Positions 34,787-43,529 are shown, counted from the stretch's first letter. The stretch is DNA of 64,000 nucleotides from Natronosalvus halobius (GCF_024138145.1 NZ_CP099997.1:992001-1056000), one strand, 5' to 3'. Notes: a model not told the origin generated them from the sequence alone. A program made the numbers and translations.

Positions 34787-35788
34787 ATGACCGAGTACGT
34801 ATCGACCACGCCGGGGCTGTTTCCGCTCCCGGACTGGGCGAAAGACGATTTATCCGACGCAAAAGGACACCAGAAACACGATCTCATCAGCGGCGACGAG
34901 GGCGAGGCGATCACGAGCATCTACGACGAGGCGCGCGCCGAAGTCGTCGAGACCCAGGTCGAGGCCGGACTGGACCTGATCTCGGAGGGCCAGCTTCGCT
35001 GGGACGACATGCTCGCCCATCCGCTGACCGTTCACGACGCCGTCGACACGGGGGGCATCGTCCGCTACTACGACAACAACAACTTCTATCGCGACCCCGT
35101 CGTCACCGACGAACTGGGCTTCTCGGGCGACGTCGCGGGCGAACTCGAGGCCGCCGCCGCTCTGACGGAGGAACCGCTCCAGGCCGTCCTCCCCGGCCCG
35201 TACTCGCTGGCCGACCTGGCCACCGACGACCACTACGGCGACGAGGAGACGTTCCTGTCGGCCGTCGCCGACTTCCTGGCCGGCGAGGTCGAGGCGTTCC
35301 CGGCCCACGAGACGCTGTTCCTGCTCGAACCGTCGCTCGTCGAGAATTCGCCCGGCGACGGTCTCGACGAACGCGCGAGCGAGGCGGTCGACACCGTCGC
35401 GAGCGCGACCGACGCCGAGGTCATCGTCCAGCCGTTCTACGGGGCGCTCGAGGAGAAGGTCTACGCCCACCTGCTCGACGCCGACTTCGACGCGCTCGGG
35501 TTCGACTTCGTGACCGAACAGGAGCAGAATCTTTACAACATCCAGGAGTACGGCGCCACCGACGACATTTCGCTGGGACTGGCCGACGGCCAGAACACCC
35601 TCCTGGAGGAACCCGAAGCGATCCGCGAGCGAGCCGACTGGGTATTCGACCAGATTCCAGTCACCGACTTCGAGACGACGTACCTGACGACGAACACCGA
35701 GACGTTCTACCTGCCGTACGCGAAGTTCGAGGCGAAACTCGAGGTGCTGGCTGAGGCTGCCGCGCTCGCGGAGGTGACCCACGCATGA
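34787..35788 (+). CDS. MetE-like protein lacking the zinc ligands (partner subunit)
   Basis: The 333-residue protein resembles the UROD/MetE-like TIM barrel of methionine synthase: YVSTTPGLFPLPDW, then EGQLRWDDMLAHPLTVHD near residues 66-83 and VLPGPYSLADLATDDHYGDE. The positions that hold zinc in MetE are changed: the HxC motif corresponds to QPFYGAL and the final Cys motif to TTNTETFYLP. So it is probably not a methyltransferase on its own, but acts with the next gene, with which it overlaps by four bases. ATATTAAG at about 34749-34756 gives a leaderless start. Confidence 0.82.
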   Translation: MTEYVSTTPGLFPLPDWAKDDLSDAKGHQKHDLISGDEGEAITSIYDEARAEVVETQVEAGLDLISEGQLRWDDMLAHPLTVHDAVDTGGIVRYYDNNNFYRDPVVTDELGFSGDVAGELEAAAALTEEPLQAVLPGPYSLADLATDDHYGDEETFLSAVADFLAGEVEAFPAHETLFLLEPSLVENSPGDGLDERASEAVDTVASATDAEVIVQPFYGALEEKVYAHLLDADFDALGFDFVTEQEQNLYNIQEYGATDDISLGLADGQNTLLEEPEAIRERADWVFDQIPVTDFETTYLTTNTETFYLPYAKFEAKLEVLAEAAALAEVTHA

Positions 35789-36864
35789 GCCAGCACCAGA
35801 ACGCGAACAAAGACCAGTTCCGACCTAAGGACCACGCGGCCGAGCACTTCCTGCTGACGACGGTCGTCGGTAGTTACCCCAAGCCCAAGTGGCTCAACCG
35901 GGCGAAAGAGCTGTACCAGGACCCAGAGCACGGCTTCGACGCCGACGACTACCAGGAGGCCAAAGACGACGCGGCCCGTCTCATCACGAACGAACACGAG
36001 CGCGCGGGCCTCGACGTGGTCGTCGACGGCGAGATGCGCCGCAACGAGATGGTCGAGTACTTCGCCCACCGGATCGACGGCTACGAGTTCAACGGTCCGG
36101 TCAAGGTCTGGGGCCACAACTACTTCGACAAGCCGTCCGTCGTCAACGAGGTCGAGTACGACGAGACGTGGCTGGTAGAGGAGTACGAGTTCACGGCGTC
36201 GGCGACCGACCGCCCGGTGAAGGTCCCCATCACGGGTCCGTACACCCTCGCGAACTGGTCGTTCAACGAGGCCTACGACGACGAAGAGTCGCTCGCGTAC
36301 GACCTCGCGGACCTGGTCAACGAGGAAATCGAAAAGCTCGTCGAGGCTGGCGCTCGCTACATCCAGATCGACGAACCCGCCCTCGCGACCACCCCCGACG
36401 ACCACGCCATCGTCGGCGAGTGTCTCGAGCGCATCGTCGCCGACATCCCCGAGGACGTGCGAATCGGCCTCCACGTTTGCTACGGAGACTACTCGCGGAT
36501 CTACCCCGAAATACTGGAGTTCCCCGTCGACGAATTCGACCTCGAACTCGCCAACGGCGACTACGACCAGCTCGAGGTGTTCAAAGACCCCGAATTCACC
36601 AAGGACCTGGCCTTCGGCGTCGTCGACGTCCACGACGCCGAGGTCGAGTCGGTCGAGGAAATCGAACGCAACATCGAGAAGGGACTCGAGGTCGTCCCTC
36701 CGGAACAGTTGGTCGTCTCGCCCGACTGCGGCGTGAAACTCCTCCCCCGTGAGGTCGCCTACGGCAAGATGAAGAACATGGTCGACGCGGCTCGCAACGT
36801 CGAGCAGCGCCTCGACGAGGGCGACCTCGAGGTGCAGTCGCGAGCGGCGCCGGCGGACGACTGA
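35785..36864 (+). CDS. Cobalamin-independent methionine synthase-type enzyme (MetE C-terminal domain)
   Basis: The 359-residue enzyme has the short archaeal MetE form with only the catalytic barrel. Visible features are TTVVGSYPKPKWL near residues 29-41, DGEMRRNEMVEYFAHR, GPYTLANWSFNEAYDD, IDEPALAT near 195-202 and the zinc ligands in IGLHVCYGDYSRIYPE and VVSPDCGVKLLPREVAYGKM. It transfers a methyl group to homocysteine; in archaea the donor may be a corrinoid or tetrahydropterin. It forms an operon with the zinc-less homolog upstream. Confidence 0.92.
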   Translation: MSQHQNANKDQFRPKDHAAEHFLLTTVVGSYPKPKWLNRAKELYQDPEHGFDADDYQEAKDDAARLITNEHERAGLDVVVDGEMRRNEMVEYFAHRIDGYEFNGPVKVWGHNYFDKPSVVNEVEYDETWLVEEYEFTASATDRPVKVPITGPYTLANWSFNEAYDDEESLAYDLADLVNEEIEKLVEAGARYIQIDEPALATTPDDHAIVGECLERIVADIPEDVRIGLHVCYGDYSRIYPEILEFPVDEFDLELANGDYDQLEVFKDPEFTKDLAFGVVDVHDAEVESVEEIERNIEKGLEVVPPEQLVVSPDCGVKLLPREVAYGKMKNMVDAARNVEQRLDEGDLEVQSRAAPADD

Positions 36865-37028
36865 GCAACCCACTACCTCGTTTTCAGCCGACTCACTCTC
36901 GTCCGACCCGTTCTCGGCGTGATTCTCCTCGTCCTCGAGCGACTGCCATCCACGTCACGAGCCCCCGAACCACTGCAAACCGTGACACCATCCAAACCGT
37001 TTTGCGCGCCCGGTACCCAGGGCCGACA

Positions 37029-38063
37029 ATGACCGTACGAGCAGGCATCCTCGGCGCCACCGGCGCCGTCGGACAGCGACTCATTCAACTCCTCGAACCC
37101 CACCCCGACTTCGAAATCGCGGCGCTCACCGCCAGCGACTCGAGCGCGGGCAAATTCTACCGCGAGGCCGCGAAGTGGCGCGTCGACACGCCAATTCCGG
37201 ACGCCGTCGCCGACACGACCGTCACCGAAACTGACCCCAACGCCGTTCCGGACGACGTCGACCTCCTCTTCTCCTCACTCCCCTCGAGCGTCGGCGCCGC
37301 CGTCGAACCCGGCTTCTGCGAGGCGGGCTACGTCGTCTCCTCGAACTCCTCGAACGCCCGGATGGCCGACGACGTCCCGCTAATCATTCCGGAGGTCAAC
37401 GCCGATCACCTCGACCTGCTCGAGGTCCAGCGCGACGAGCGCGGTTGGGACGGTGCCCTCGTCAAGAACCCGAATTGCTCGACGATCACGTTCGTGCCCA
37501 CTCTCGCTGCCCTGGCCGAGTTCGACCTCGAACGCGTCCACGTCGCCACCCTCCAGGCGGTGTCAGGGGCCGGCTACGACGGCGTCACCTCGATGGAGAT
37601 TATCGACAACGCCATCCCCCACATCGGAGGCGAGGAGGAGAAACTCGAGACCGAATCGAAGAAGCTCCTGGGCACGTTCGACGGCGCGGAACTCGACCTC
37701 CACGGCGTCGACGTCAGCGCCTCGTGTAACCGGATTCCGACGCTGGACGGCCACCTGGAGAACGTCTGGGTCGAAGCGGGCGACGATCTCACGCCCGAAT
37801 CCGCCGTCGAGGCACTCGAGGCGTACCCCTCGCTCGACCTTCCCTCCTCACCGGACCCGCTGATTCACGTCTTCGAGGACCTCGAGCGACCCCAGCCTCG
37901 CCTCGACCGCACCCTGGGGGAGGGAATGGCAATCTCCGTGGGCGCGCTCCAGGAGTCGACCTTCGGCCTGCAGTACAACTGCCTCGCTCACAACACGATC
38001 CGCGGAGCGGCGGGTGCGAGCGTGCTGAACGGCGAACTGTTGCTCGAGAACGGCTACCTCTAG
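37029..38063 (+). CDS. asd: Aspartate-semialdehyde dehydrogenase
   Basis: The 344-residue enzyme reduces aspartyl phosphate to the semialdehyde, the branch point to threonine, methionine and lysine. It starts TVRAGILGATGAVGQRLIQLL (nucleotide-binding loop), has the catalytic cysteine in VKNPNCSTITFVPTLAAL near residue 148 and the family motif VSGAGYDGVTSMEIIDNAIPHIGGEEEKL near 178-206. ATG 37029 is preferred over an upstream frame start at 37002. It is a single gene near the methionine synthase pair. Confidence 0.95.
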   Translation: MTVRAGILGATGAVGQRLIQLLEPHPDFEIAALTASDSSAGKFYREAAKWRVDTPIPDAVADTTVTETDPNAVPDDVDLLFSSLPSSVGAAVEPGFCEAGYVVSSNSSNARMADDVPLIIPEVNADHLDLLEVQRDERGWDGALVKNPNCSTITFVPTLAALAEFDLERVHVATLQAVSGAGYDGVTSMEIIDNAIPHIGGEEEKLETESKKLLGTFDGAELDLHGVDVSASCNRIPTLDGHLENVWVEAGDDLTPESAVEALEAYPSLDLPSSPDPLIHVFEDLERPQPRLDRTLGEGMAISVGALQESTFGLQYNCLAHNTIRGAAGASVLNGELLLENGYL

Positions 38064-38099
38064 GTTTCGACGCCGACTGCGGGCTGACGGCGGTCCGAC

Positions 38100-38528
38100 T
38101 CACTCCTCGACCGGCAATACCAGCACTGGGAGCGTCGCCTTCCTGATCAGCCGTCTGCTCGTATCGCCGCTTAGCATCTCGACCAACCGATTCCCCTTGC
38201 GCGGGACGAACGCGACACCGTCAGCCCCGTGATCGTCGGCGGCCTCGAAGATGGTCTCGACCACGTCCGTCCCGTACAGGACCTCCGTCTCGACGCGCGC
38301 ACCCGTTTCCTCGAGCGGGGCGCCCGCTCGCGAAAAGACGTCCTCGGCGAACTCCCGGCGAGCCTCGAGCGGCGCCTTGTCAGGTGCACCACCTCCCTTT
38401 TCGATGACGTGGACGACCAGGACGGTGTTCTCCGGACCGATTCGCGGGGCGAGCGCTCTGGCCGTTCGCTCCCCGTCGTCGGGGTCGGCCGCCGGAACGA
38501 GGATGGGGCCGTCGAACGTGATCGCCAT
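38100..38528 (-). CDS. Universal stress protein family (single domain)
   Basis: The 142-residue protein is a single UspA domain: ITFDGPILVPAADPDDGERT near the start and the end VAFVPRKGNRLVEMLSGDTSRRLIRKATLPVLVLPVEE. The G-rich ATP loop is altered to PRKGNRLVEMLSGDTS, so nucleotide binding is uncertain. Its ATG 38528 overlaps the stop of a short upstream frame (TGATG), implying coupled translation. Confidence 0.87.
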   Translation of the reverse strand: MAITFDGPILVPAADPDDGERTARALAPRIGPENTVLVVHVIEKGGGAPDKAPLEARREFAEDVFSRAGAPLEETGARVETEVLYGTDVVETIFEAADDHGADGVAFVPRKGNRLVEMLSGDTSRRLIRKATLPVLVLPVEE

Positions 38529-38602
38529 CAGTGAACACCCGGCAAGCGGTGATCCGGTTCTCGAATCGAGGGCTCCTCGTAGTGGTTCGCAGCTCGTTCC
38601 AT
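38528..38602 (-). CDS. Possible 24-residue small protein coupled to the Usp gene
   Basis: A frame of 24 codons, MERAANHYEEPSIREPDHRL plus four residues, ends in a TGA that overlaps the Usp start (TGATG). Its ATG at 38600-38602 is about 25 nt downstream of CCTTTATC (38627-38633, minus strand), a fitting TATA position for a leaderless mRNA. If so this short protein or leader peptide is the first gene of the transcript. The codon usage fits, but the size makes chance possible. Confidence 0.45.
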   Translation of the reverse strand: MERAANHYEEPSIREPDHRLPGVH

Positions 38603-38801
38603 ACGCTTCTGTTCGGTTTCGGAGACGATAAAGGTCCGGCGAGATCCACTCTTCGAAGGACTGTCACGGTTGGCCAGGCCGGTCAGTGGTCTCACGACAC
38701 GGAGGCGAATACTGGCCAGGTCTCGACGCCGTAGCGACAGCCCAGCCGATCTTCGGGGCCCGTAGCGATAGCCCAGGCCCAGCCGATTTGTGATGACGTC
38801 T

Positions 38802-39551
38802 TCACCGACTCTCGTCGGGGATCCGAACCTCGTGTGCGAGCGTCCCCACGCCCTCAACCTCGATTTCGACCGTATCGCCGTCCTGGAGCGGCCCGACGCC
38901 TTCGGGGGTGCCGGTCGCGATCACGTCGCCGGCCTCGAGCGTGAGGTAGGTCGTGATCTCCGCGATGAGTTCCGGAATCGAGAAGATGAGTTGCGTTCGC
39001 GAGCCGTCCTGTTTCAGTTCGCCGTTGACGCGCGAGCGGACGAACGCATCCTCGGGCACTTCGTCGGGCGTCGCGAGCACGGGACCGATGGGCGCGGCGC
39101 CATCGAAGGCTTTCCCGCGGACCCAGTTTTGCTCCTGGCGCTGGTCGTCGCGGTTCGAGAGGTCGTTCACGCAGGTGAAGCCCTCGACGACGTCCATCGC
39201 GTCTTCGGCTGGGACGTGCCGGCACTGCTCGCCGATTACGACGCCGATTTCGGCCTCGTAGTCGATTCGCTCCTTCCCGCCGGGAACCGTGACGGTATCC
39301 CCGTGGGCCGCCAGCGTGTTCGGCGGCTTGAGAAAGAGCAACGGACGGTCGGGGACGTCGGAGTCCATCTCCGCGGCGTGGTCGGCGTAGTTGCGTCCGA
39401 TGCAGACGACCTTCGAGGGTTCACACGGTGGTAGGACGTCGATTTCGTCGCTCTCGAGGTCGTAACTGTCGGATCCGAACTGGACGCGGTCGTTTTCGAG
39501 TCGGCCGCGTCGAATCGCTCCGGCCGGATCGCGGAATCTGACGAACTTCAT
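38802..39551 (-). CDS. Fumarylacetoacetate hydrolase family protein
   Basis: The 249-residue protein has the FAH-family pattern: VVCIGRNYADHAAEM near residues 48-62, FLKPPNTLAAHGDTV, the metal-binding IDYEAEIGVVIGE near 96-108 and the domain core FTCVNDLSNRDDQ. Members hydrolyse or isomerise diketo acids, decarboxylate oxaloacetate, or act in aromatic catabolism; the substrate is not indicated. ATG 39551 (MKFVRFRDPAG) is the family start; a longer upstream frame is dominated by the repeat at 39627 and is not used. Confidence 0.92.
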   Translation of the reverse strand: MKFVRFRDPAGAIRRGRLENDRVQFGSDSYDLESDEIDVLPPCEPSKVVCIGRNYADHAAEMDSDVPDRPLLFLKPPNTLAAHGDTVTVPGGKERIDYEAEIGVVIGEQCRHVPAEDAMDVVEGFTCVNDLSNRDDQRQEQNWVRGKAFDGAAPIGPVLATPDEVPEDAFVRSRVNGELKQDGSRTQLIFSIPELIAEITTYLTLEAGDVIATGTPEGVGPLQDGDTVEIEVEGVGTLAHEVRIPDESR

Positions 39552-39626
39552 GCTGTACGTGCGTGCTCGCGCGCCTGGACGAAAAGCGTTGAGAAGGCGG
39601 TGAAGGCACCCGTCAGAAGTGGGGTT

Positions 39627-39690
39627 CGAGGCGCCAGCGGCGGACCCGAGGTGCCAGCGGCGGACCCGAGGCGCTAGCGGCGGACTCGAC
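39627..39690. repeat. 20-bp tandem repeat upstream of the FAH-family gene
   Basis: Units of CGAGGCGCCAGCGGCGGACC occur at 39627, 39647 and 39667, with a fragment after. Changes are few. The array lies 75 bp before the FAH start on its upstream side. Confidence 0.9.
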
Positions 39691-39768
39691 GCGTTCGTCA
39701 CGGGCTATCACCCTCGCCACGGAACGGAACGCTTTTTACTAGCCCCGGGAAACGATTGGATGCGACCC

Positions 39769-39843
39769 GCTCCGTTGGTGTAGTCCGGCCAATCATTTCG
39801 GCCTTTCGAGCCGATGACCTGGGTTCAAATCCCAGACGGAGCA
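39769..39843 (+). tRNA. tRNA-Glu (anticodon UUC)
   Basis: The 75-nt sequence folds as a tRNA: acceptor stem GCTCCGT/ACGGAGC, D-arm, anticodon stem TCGGC/GCCGA with loop CTTTCGA giving anticodon TTC, and T-arm CTGGG TTCAAAT CCCAG. No CCA is encoded. A TATA-like TTTTTACT lies about 30 nt upstream. An 8-bp hairpin (GTTGCTGC/GCAGCAAC, 39845-39873) follows the gene. Confidence 0.95.
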
Positions 39844-40244
39844 TGTTGCTGCGAACACACGGTGAGCAGCAACTGCGGTCCTGGATTTGAAGTAGACCAG
39901 TCGCGCGCAGCGTAACGAGCACGTCTGGTCGTGGTTCAAATCCCAGACGGTGCACTCGTCGAGCACGCGTGACGAAGCAGAAGCCTTCTGTCGGACGGCG
40001 TGACGAAGCGAACGTGACTTCCCCGTGCCTCGCAGTTTTCACACGTCGCGTACCGTGCCCGCCGTAAACGGCGAGATTCTTTCGCTGCTCGACGATAGCC
40101 AGGACACCTACCCACGACGGTAGTCGTGACCACCGCCTGGCAATTCGTGTAATCACTACGGACGAAGCGTCCGCAAGGCCATCTCGAGCACGGGCCAACA
40201 GCCTGGCCGATATACTCATTTACCCCATCTACCGACTATAGACG
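39844..40244. other. Non-coding stretch after tRNA-Glu
   Basis: Apart from the hairpin and tRNA fragment there is an inverted repeat GACCAG/CTGGTC at 39895-39930. A long minus-strand frame runs through the tRNA and its copy and would give GFEPR-type peptides, a well-known translation artefact of tRNA T-arms. ATATACTCATTTA near 40207-40220 may be the promoter of the response regulator gene. Confidence 0.7.
39933..39953 (+). repeat. Duplicate of the tRNA-Glu 3' end (att-like)
   Basis: GGTTCAAATCCCAGACGG at 39933-39950 repeats exactly 18 bp of the tRNA-Glu T-arm and acceptor (39822-39839), 111 bp downstream. Such 3' tRNA duplicates mark the edges of elements integrated by tyrosine recombinases. 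Only 93 bp lie between the two, so any element is gone or the copy is a scar. Confidence 0.7.
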
Positions 40245-40691
40245 ATGAAGGAAAGCGAACCCTCGGCCGACATTCTCCTCGTCGAGGACAATCCGGGTGA
40301 CATTCGGCTCGCCACCGAGGCGTTCGCGACCGGCCACAGCGGGTGTACGCTGCACGTCACGAAAGACGGAATCGAGGCGCTCGAGTTCTGTCACCGCCGC
40401 GGTGCGTACGAGGATGCCCCGCGTCCAGACCTCGTCGTGCTCGACCTCAATATACCCCGAAAACACGGCGTGGAGGTACTCGAGGAACTCAAATCCGACC
40501 CCGACCTCAAGACGATTCCGGTGATCGTACTCACCAGTTCGGAGAGTCGCGAGGACATGCGCAAATCGTACGAACGCCACGCGAACGCCTACGTCACCAA
40601 ACCGGTCGACCCCACCGAGTTCATCGAAACGATCCAGTCGCTCGAGACGTTCTGGCTCTCAGTCGTTCGATTGCCGACGTGGGAGCGGTAA
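40245..40691 (+). CDS. Single-domain response regulator
   Basis: The 148-residue protein is a CheY-like receiver domain: DILLVEDNPGDIRLATEAF near residues 9-27 (acidic pocket), phospho-acceptor Asp in LVVLDLNIPRKHG near 62-74, Thr/Ser in VIVLTSSESRED near 91-102 and Lys in AYVTKPVDPTEF near 112-123. No output domain is attached. It resembles the halobacterial Rcp1-like receivers that follow phytochrome-type kinases. No kinase gene lies next to it. Confidence 0.93.
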   Translation: MKESEPSADILLVEDNPGDIRLATEAFATGHSGCTLHVTKDGIEALEFCHRRGAYEDAPRPDLVVLDLNIPRKHGVEVLEELKSDPDLKTIPVIVLTSSESREDMRKSYERHANAYVTKPVDPTEFIETIQSLETFWLSVVRLPTWER

Positions 40692-40706
40692 TCGGCGACT
40701 CGCGTT

Positions 40707-42428
40707 CTACGCCGACTCTTTCTCCACAACGAGGTCCTCCAGGACGAGCACGTCCAGTCCCATGCCGTAGAAGTCCTTGATCGCATGCGTCGGGGTCCTG
40801 ACGATCGGCTCGGCGTGGTCGTTGAACGACGTGTTGAGGACGACGGGAACCCCCGTGATGTCGGCGAACTCAGAGATGAGCCGGTGGTATCGTGGATGCT
40901 GGTCTTCGCGTACCGTTTGCGGGCGCGTCGAATCGTCGGCAGGGTGCAAGACGGCTTCGAGGTCCTCGACCTTCTTCGGGTTGGCGTCGAACGCGTCGAT
41001 CATGAACGGGGCCGGTTCCCCGTCGACCAGATACTCATCGGCGGCTGACTCGAGCATCGACGGGGCGAAGGGACGCCACTCCTCGCGGTGTTTGACGAAC
41101 CGATTGACTCGGTCGCGCGAGGCTGCTGTCCGCGGATCGGCGAGGATGCTTCGGGCGCCGAGGGCCCGCGGCCCGAATTCCATGCGGCCCTGGAACCAGC
41201 CGATCAGGTCGCCATCGGCGATCCGTTCGGCGACGTAGCGCTCGAGGTCGTCGGGTTCGACGTAGGAGAGTTTGTTCGTCTCGAGAGTCGACCGGATCTG
41301 CTCGGTTTCGTACTCGGGGCCGAGGTAGACGTGTGTCTGCCGGTCGACGTTGATCGGTCGCTGGCGCGCCCAGCCAGCCCCCAGCGCGAGGCCAGCGTCG
41401 TGAGCGACGGGCTGGACGAACGTCTCTTCGACGACGGGCAACTCGCGAACGCGCTGGTTCAGCTTGCAGTTGAGCGCGACGCCGCCGGCCATGGCGACCG
41501 TTCTCGTTCCGAGGCGGTCGACGGCTGCTTCGACGATGTCGACGACGGTCTCCTCGAGCAACTTCTGGGCCGTGTGAGCGAGGTCCTTCTCCCACTGGTC
41601 GAACTCGCCGGACGTCTCGCTTCGGGGGCGGTCGAACGCCTCCTCGAGCGCTTCCACGCCGTGGCCGGTCCCCCATCGTTTCGTCAGGCTGGTCACGTCG
41701 TAGTCGACGCCCGTTTCGATCAACGTACGGAGGGTATGTTCGATTTCGGTGTTGTCCTCGCCGTACGGTGCCAGTCCCATGACCTTCCCCTCGCCGTTGA
41801 ACATGCGGTAGCCGAGGTATTCCGTGATGATGGCGTAAAACAGTCCGAGGCTGTTGGGGTGTTCGTACGTCCGAGCTCGCCGGAGGCCGTCCTCGGTGGC
41901 GTGCCAGATGACCGTCGAGTCGTACTCGCCTTTCGCATCGATCGTGAGAACGACCCCCTCGTCGAACCCCGAGGGATGGAACGCGCTCGCCGCGTGGCAG
42001 CGGTGGTGGGCAATCGTCTCGACCGGCGGCAATGGCGTCCCGAAGGCCTCGAGTCGACGCTCAATCTGTCGCGTCGGCAGAAACCGGCTCCGAACCTGCG
42101 TGACGAGCGACTCCTCGAGCGCAGAAAGCGTCCGACCAACTCCGGGGGCGCGGATCGCATCGGTCACGTAGTGGGCGGTGATCTTCCTGCGGAGCGTCGG
42201 ATCGTAGGGCAAGACGATACGATCGAGATCCGTGATAGTCAGGTCGCGATACTCGAGACACGCCTCGATAGCATTGGAGGGGAACGTCTCCGTGGCGTGT
42301 TTCTCTCGCGTGTAACGTTCTTCCTCGACGCCGAATACGGGGACTCCGTCCTCGAAGAGGACTGCACTGGGATCGTGCTGGCCGTACAGTCCGATCGCGG
42401 GTTTAAATGCGAGTAGATAATCCGTCAT
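40707..42428 (-). CDS. NodU/CmcH-type O-carbamoyltransferase
   Basis: The 573-residue enzyme has the Kae1-like N-terminal domain (YGQHDPSAVLFEDGVPVFGVEEERYTREKHA near residues 14-44; the histidines in AHHRCHAASAFHPSGF near 140-155) and the C-terminal domain with GWFQGRMEFGPRALGARSILADPR near 413-436. Such enzymes add carbamoyl groups from carbamoyl phosphate to sugars or other acceptors. There are no glycosyltransferase genes nearby, so the target is unknown. It is convergent with the response regulator gene and divergent from an HTH regulator. Confidence 0.92.
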   Translation of the reverse strand: MTDYLLAFKPAIGLYGQHDPSAVLFEDGVPVFGVEEERYTREKHATETFPSNAIEACLEYRDLTITDLDRIVLPYDPTLRRKITAHYVTDAIRAPGVGRTLSALEESLVTQVRSRFLPTRQIERRLEAFGTPLPPVETIAHHRCHAASAFHPSGFDEGVVLTIDAKGEYDSTVIWHATEDGLRRARTYEHPNSLGLFYAIITEYLGYRMFNGEGKVMGLAPYGEDNTEIEHTLRTLIETGVDYDVTSLTKRWGTGHGVEALEEAFDRPRSETSGEFDQWEKDLAHTAQKLLEETVVDIVEAAVDRLGTRTVAMAGGVALNCKLNQRVRELPVVEETFVQPVAHDAGLALGAGWARQRPINVDRQTHVYLGPEYETEQIRSTLETNKLSYVEPDDLERYVAERIADGDLIGWFQGRMEFGPRALGARSILADPRTAASRDRVNRFVKHREEWRPFAPSMLESAADEYLVDGEPAPFMIDAFDANPKKVEDLEAVLHPADDSTRPQTVREDQHPRYHRLISEFADITGVPVVLNTSFNDHAEPIVRTPTHAIKDFYGMGLDVLVLEDLVVEKESA

Positions 42429-42537
42429 GGTGGCGACTGGTTTCGATACTCGTACCGAATCGAGAGGCACACAAAACACCCTTGGTCTTTTGCTGGACTG
42501 GAAAATCGCAGCTTATTTGCCGACGTTGAGTAACCGA

Positions 42538-42903
42538 ATGGCTGTGAACCAGGAGGCAATAGCAGATTCATCGGATATATTTCAGGTCCTGGCAGACGAC
42601 TACGCCCGTCGGATCCTCGTCGCGGCTGACGACGGGCCAATGACCGCAAAAGCGCTCAGTGACGCCTGCGACGCCTCGCTCGCGACGGTGTACCGTCGGG
42701 TCTCAAAGCTGCAGAACCACGGGCTTCTCGACGAGCGAACGTCGATCGATTCGGACGGAACACACAGACGCGAGTTCGAAACCGTCCTCGAAGGGCTCCA
42801 CGTCGACCTCTCGGAAGGCGAGTTTACGCTCACCGTCGATACTTGCGATACGTTGGCGGACAACTTCACGGAACTCTGGGACGATATGCGAGTATCACAA
42901 TGA
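42538..42903 (+). CDS. Winged helix-turn-helix (ArsR-like) transcription regulator
   Basis: The 121-residue protein has a DNA-binding domain near residues 15-75 (FQVLADDYARRILVAADDGP, then LSDACDASLATVYRRVSKLQNHGLL) and an acidic C-terminal part, typical of small haloarchaeal ArsR-type regulators. Its stop overlaps the start of the next gene (ATGA). I chose ATG 42538 over longer frames overlapping the carbamoyltransferase promoter. Divergent orientation suggests it may control the neighbouring carbamoyltransferase or itself. Confidence 0.9.
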   Translation: MAVNQEAIADSSDIFQVLADDYARRILVAADDGPMTAKALSDACDASLATVYRRVSKLQNHGLLDERTSIDSDGTHRREFETVLEGLHVDLSEGEFTLTVDTCDTLADNFTELWDDMRVSQ

Positions 42904-43166
42904 TTGGGCCATCGCTCGTCGCCGCCAAACTGGTCACGTTCGTCCTGGGACTGGCAGTCGCGTTGCTGGCCTACCACGGCTACCGTCGAAACGAAAGTCA
43001 GCCGATGCTGTACGTCTCGGCGGGGTTCGTGTTCATCGCCGGCGGGGCGATCTGTGAGGGTCTCATCTATCACACGTTCGGCTTCTCGATTCTTTCAGCC
43101 GGACTCATCCAGTCGGCGATCGTTTCGAGCGGACTGGTGCTCGTGCTCGTGTCGCTCGTGAAGTAG
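42900..43166 (+). CDS. DUF7521-type three-helix membrane protein
   Basis: The 88-residue product has three hydrophobic helices (residues about 5-25, 36-55 and 62-86) with almost no loops. The pairing of a small HTH regulator with such a membrane protein, overlapping by ATGA, is common in haloarchaea (DUF7521), and the two may form a signal-sensing couple. Its function is unknown. Confidence 0.85.
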   Translation: MIGPSLVAAKLVTFVLGLAVALLAYHGYRRNESQPMLYVSAGFVFIAGGAICEGLIYHTFGFSILSAGLIQSAIVSSGLVLVLVSLVK

Positions 43167-43193
43167 GCGGAATCCGCCACGGAAATCGGTCTG

Positions 43194-43529
43194 ATGGACG
43201 TGTCCTGGAGGTCGAGGAGGCCGGGTACATCTATTCACGAAGTTTGGGTCCCGGCGAACACGAGTGGACCGTCGCTGCCGGCGAGGAGACCGAGACGGGT
43301 ACGTTCGTCGTCGAAGCCGTCGAGGACTACGAGGACAGGAGGACGGGTTGTACGTCTCCATTCTCGACCCGGACGGTGCCGTGGGAAGGGCGATCGTCAG
43401 GGAAACGGACGACGGTCAGACACGGTATTGTTCTACTTCAATATCGACGTCATGAACTACAGCTACGAGTCTGTCGAAGGTGCGCGCGACGGTTTCGTCG
43501 GTGACAAAACCGATTCGCTCATTGTGTGA
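43194..43529 (+). pseudogene. Frameshifted remnant of an exported or surface-type protein
   Basis: Consecutive pieces in different frames look like one decayed gene: GPGEHEWTVAAGEETETGTF with VVEAVEDYED (about 43244-43335), then GLYVSILDPDGAVGRAIV after a frame change (about 43344-43397), then a low-quality tail. Each piece has haloarchaeal codon bias, but the whole needs at least two shifts. No start is visible. The parent family is not identified; the pattern resembles beta-sandwich domains. Confidence 0.6.

Noticed and set aside
39698-40219. Minus-strand 173-codon frame through tRNA-Glu
   Set aside because: It translates the tRNA and its copy into GFEPR-type peptides, a familiar artefact; composition is not halophilic.
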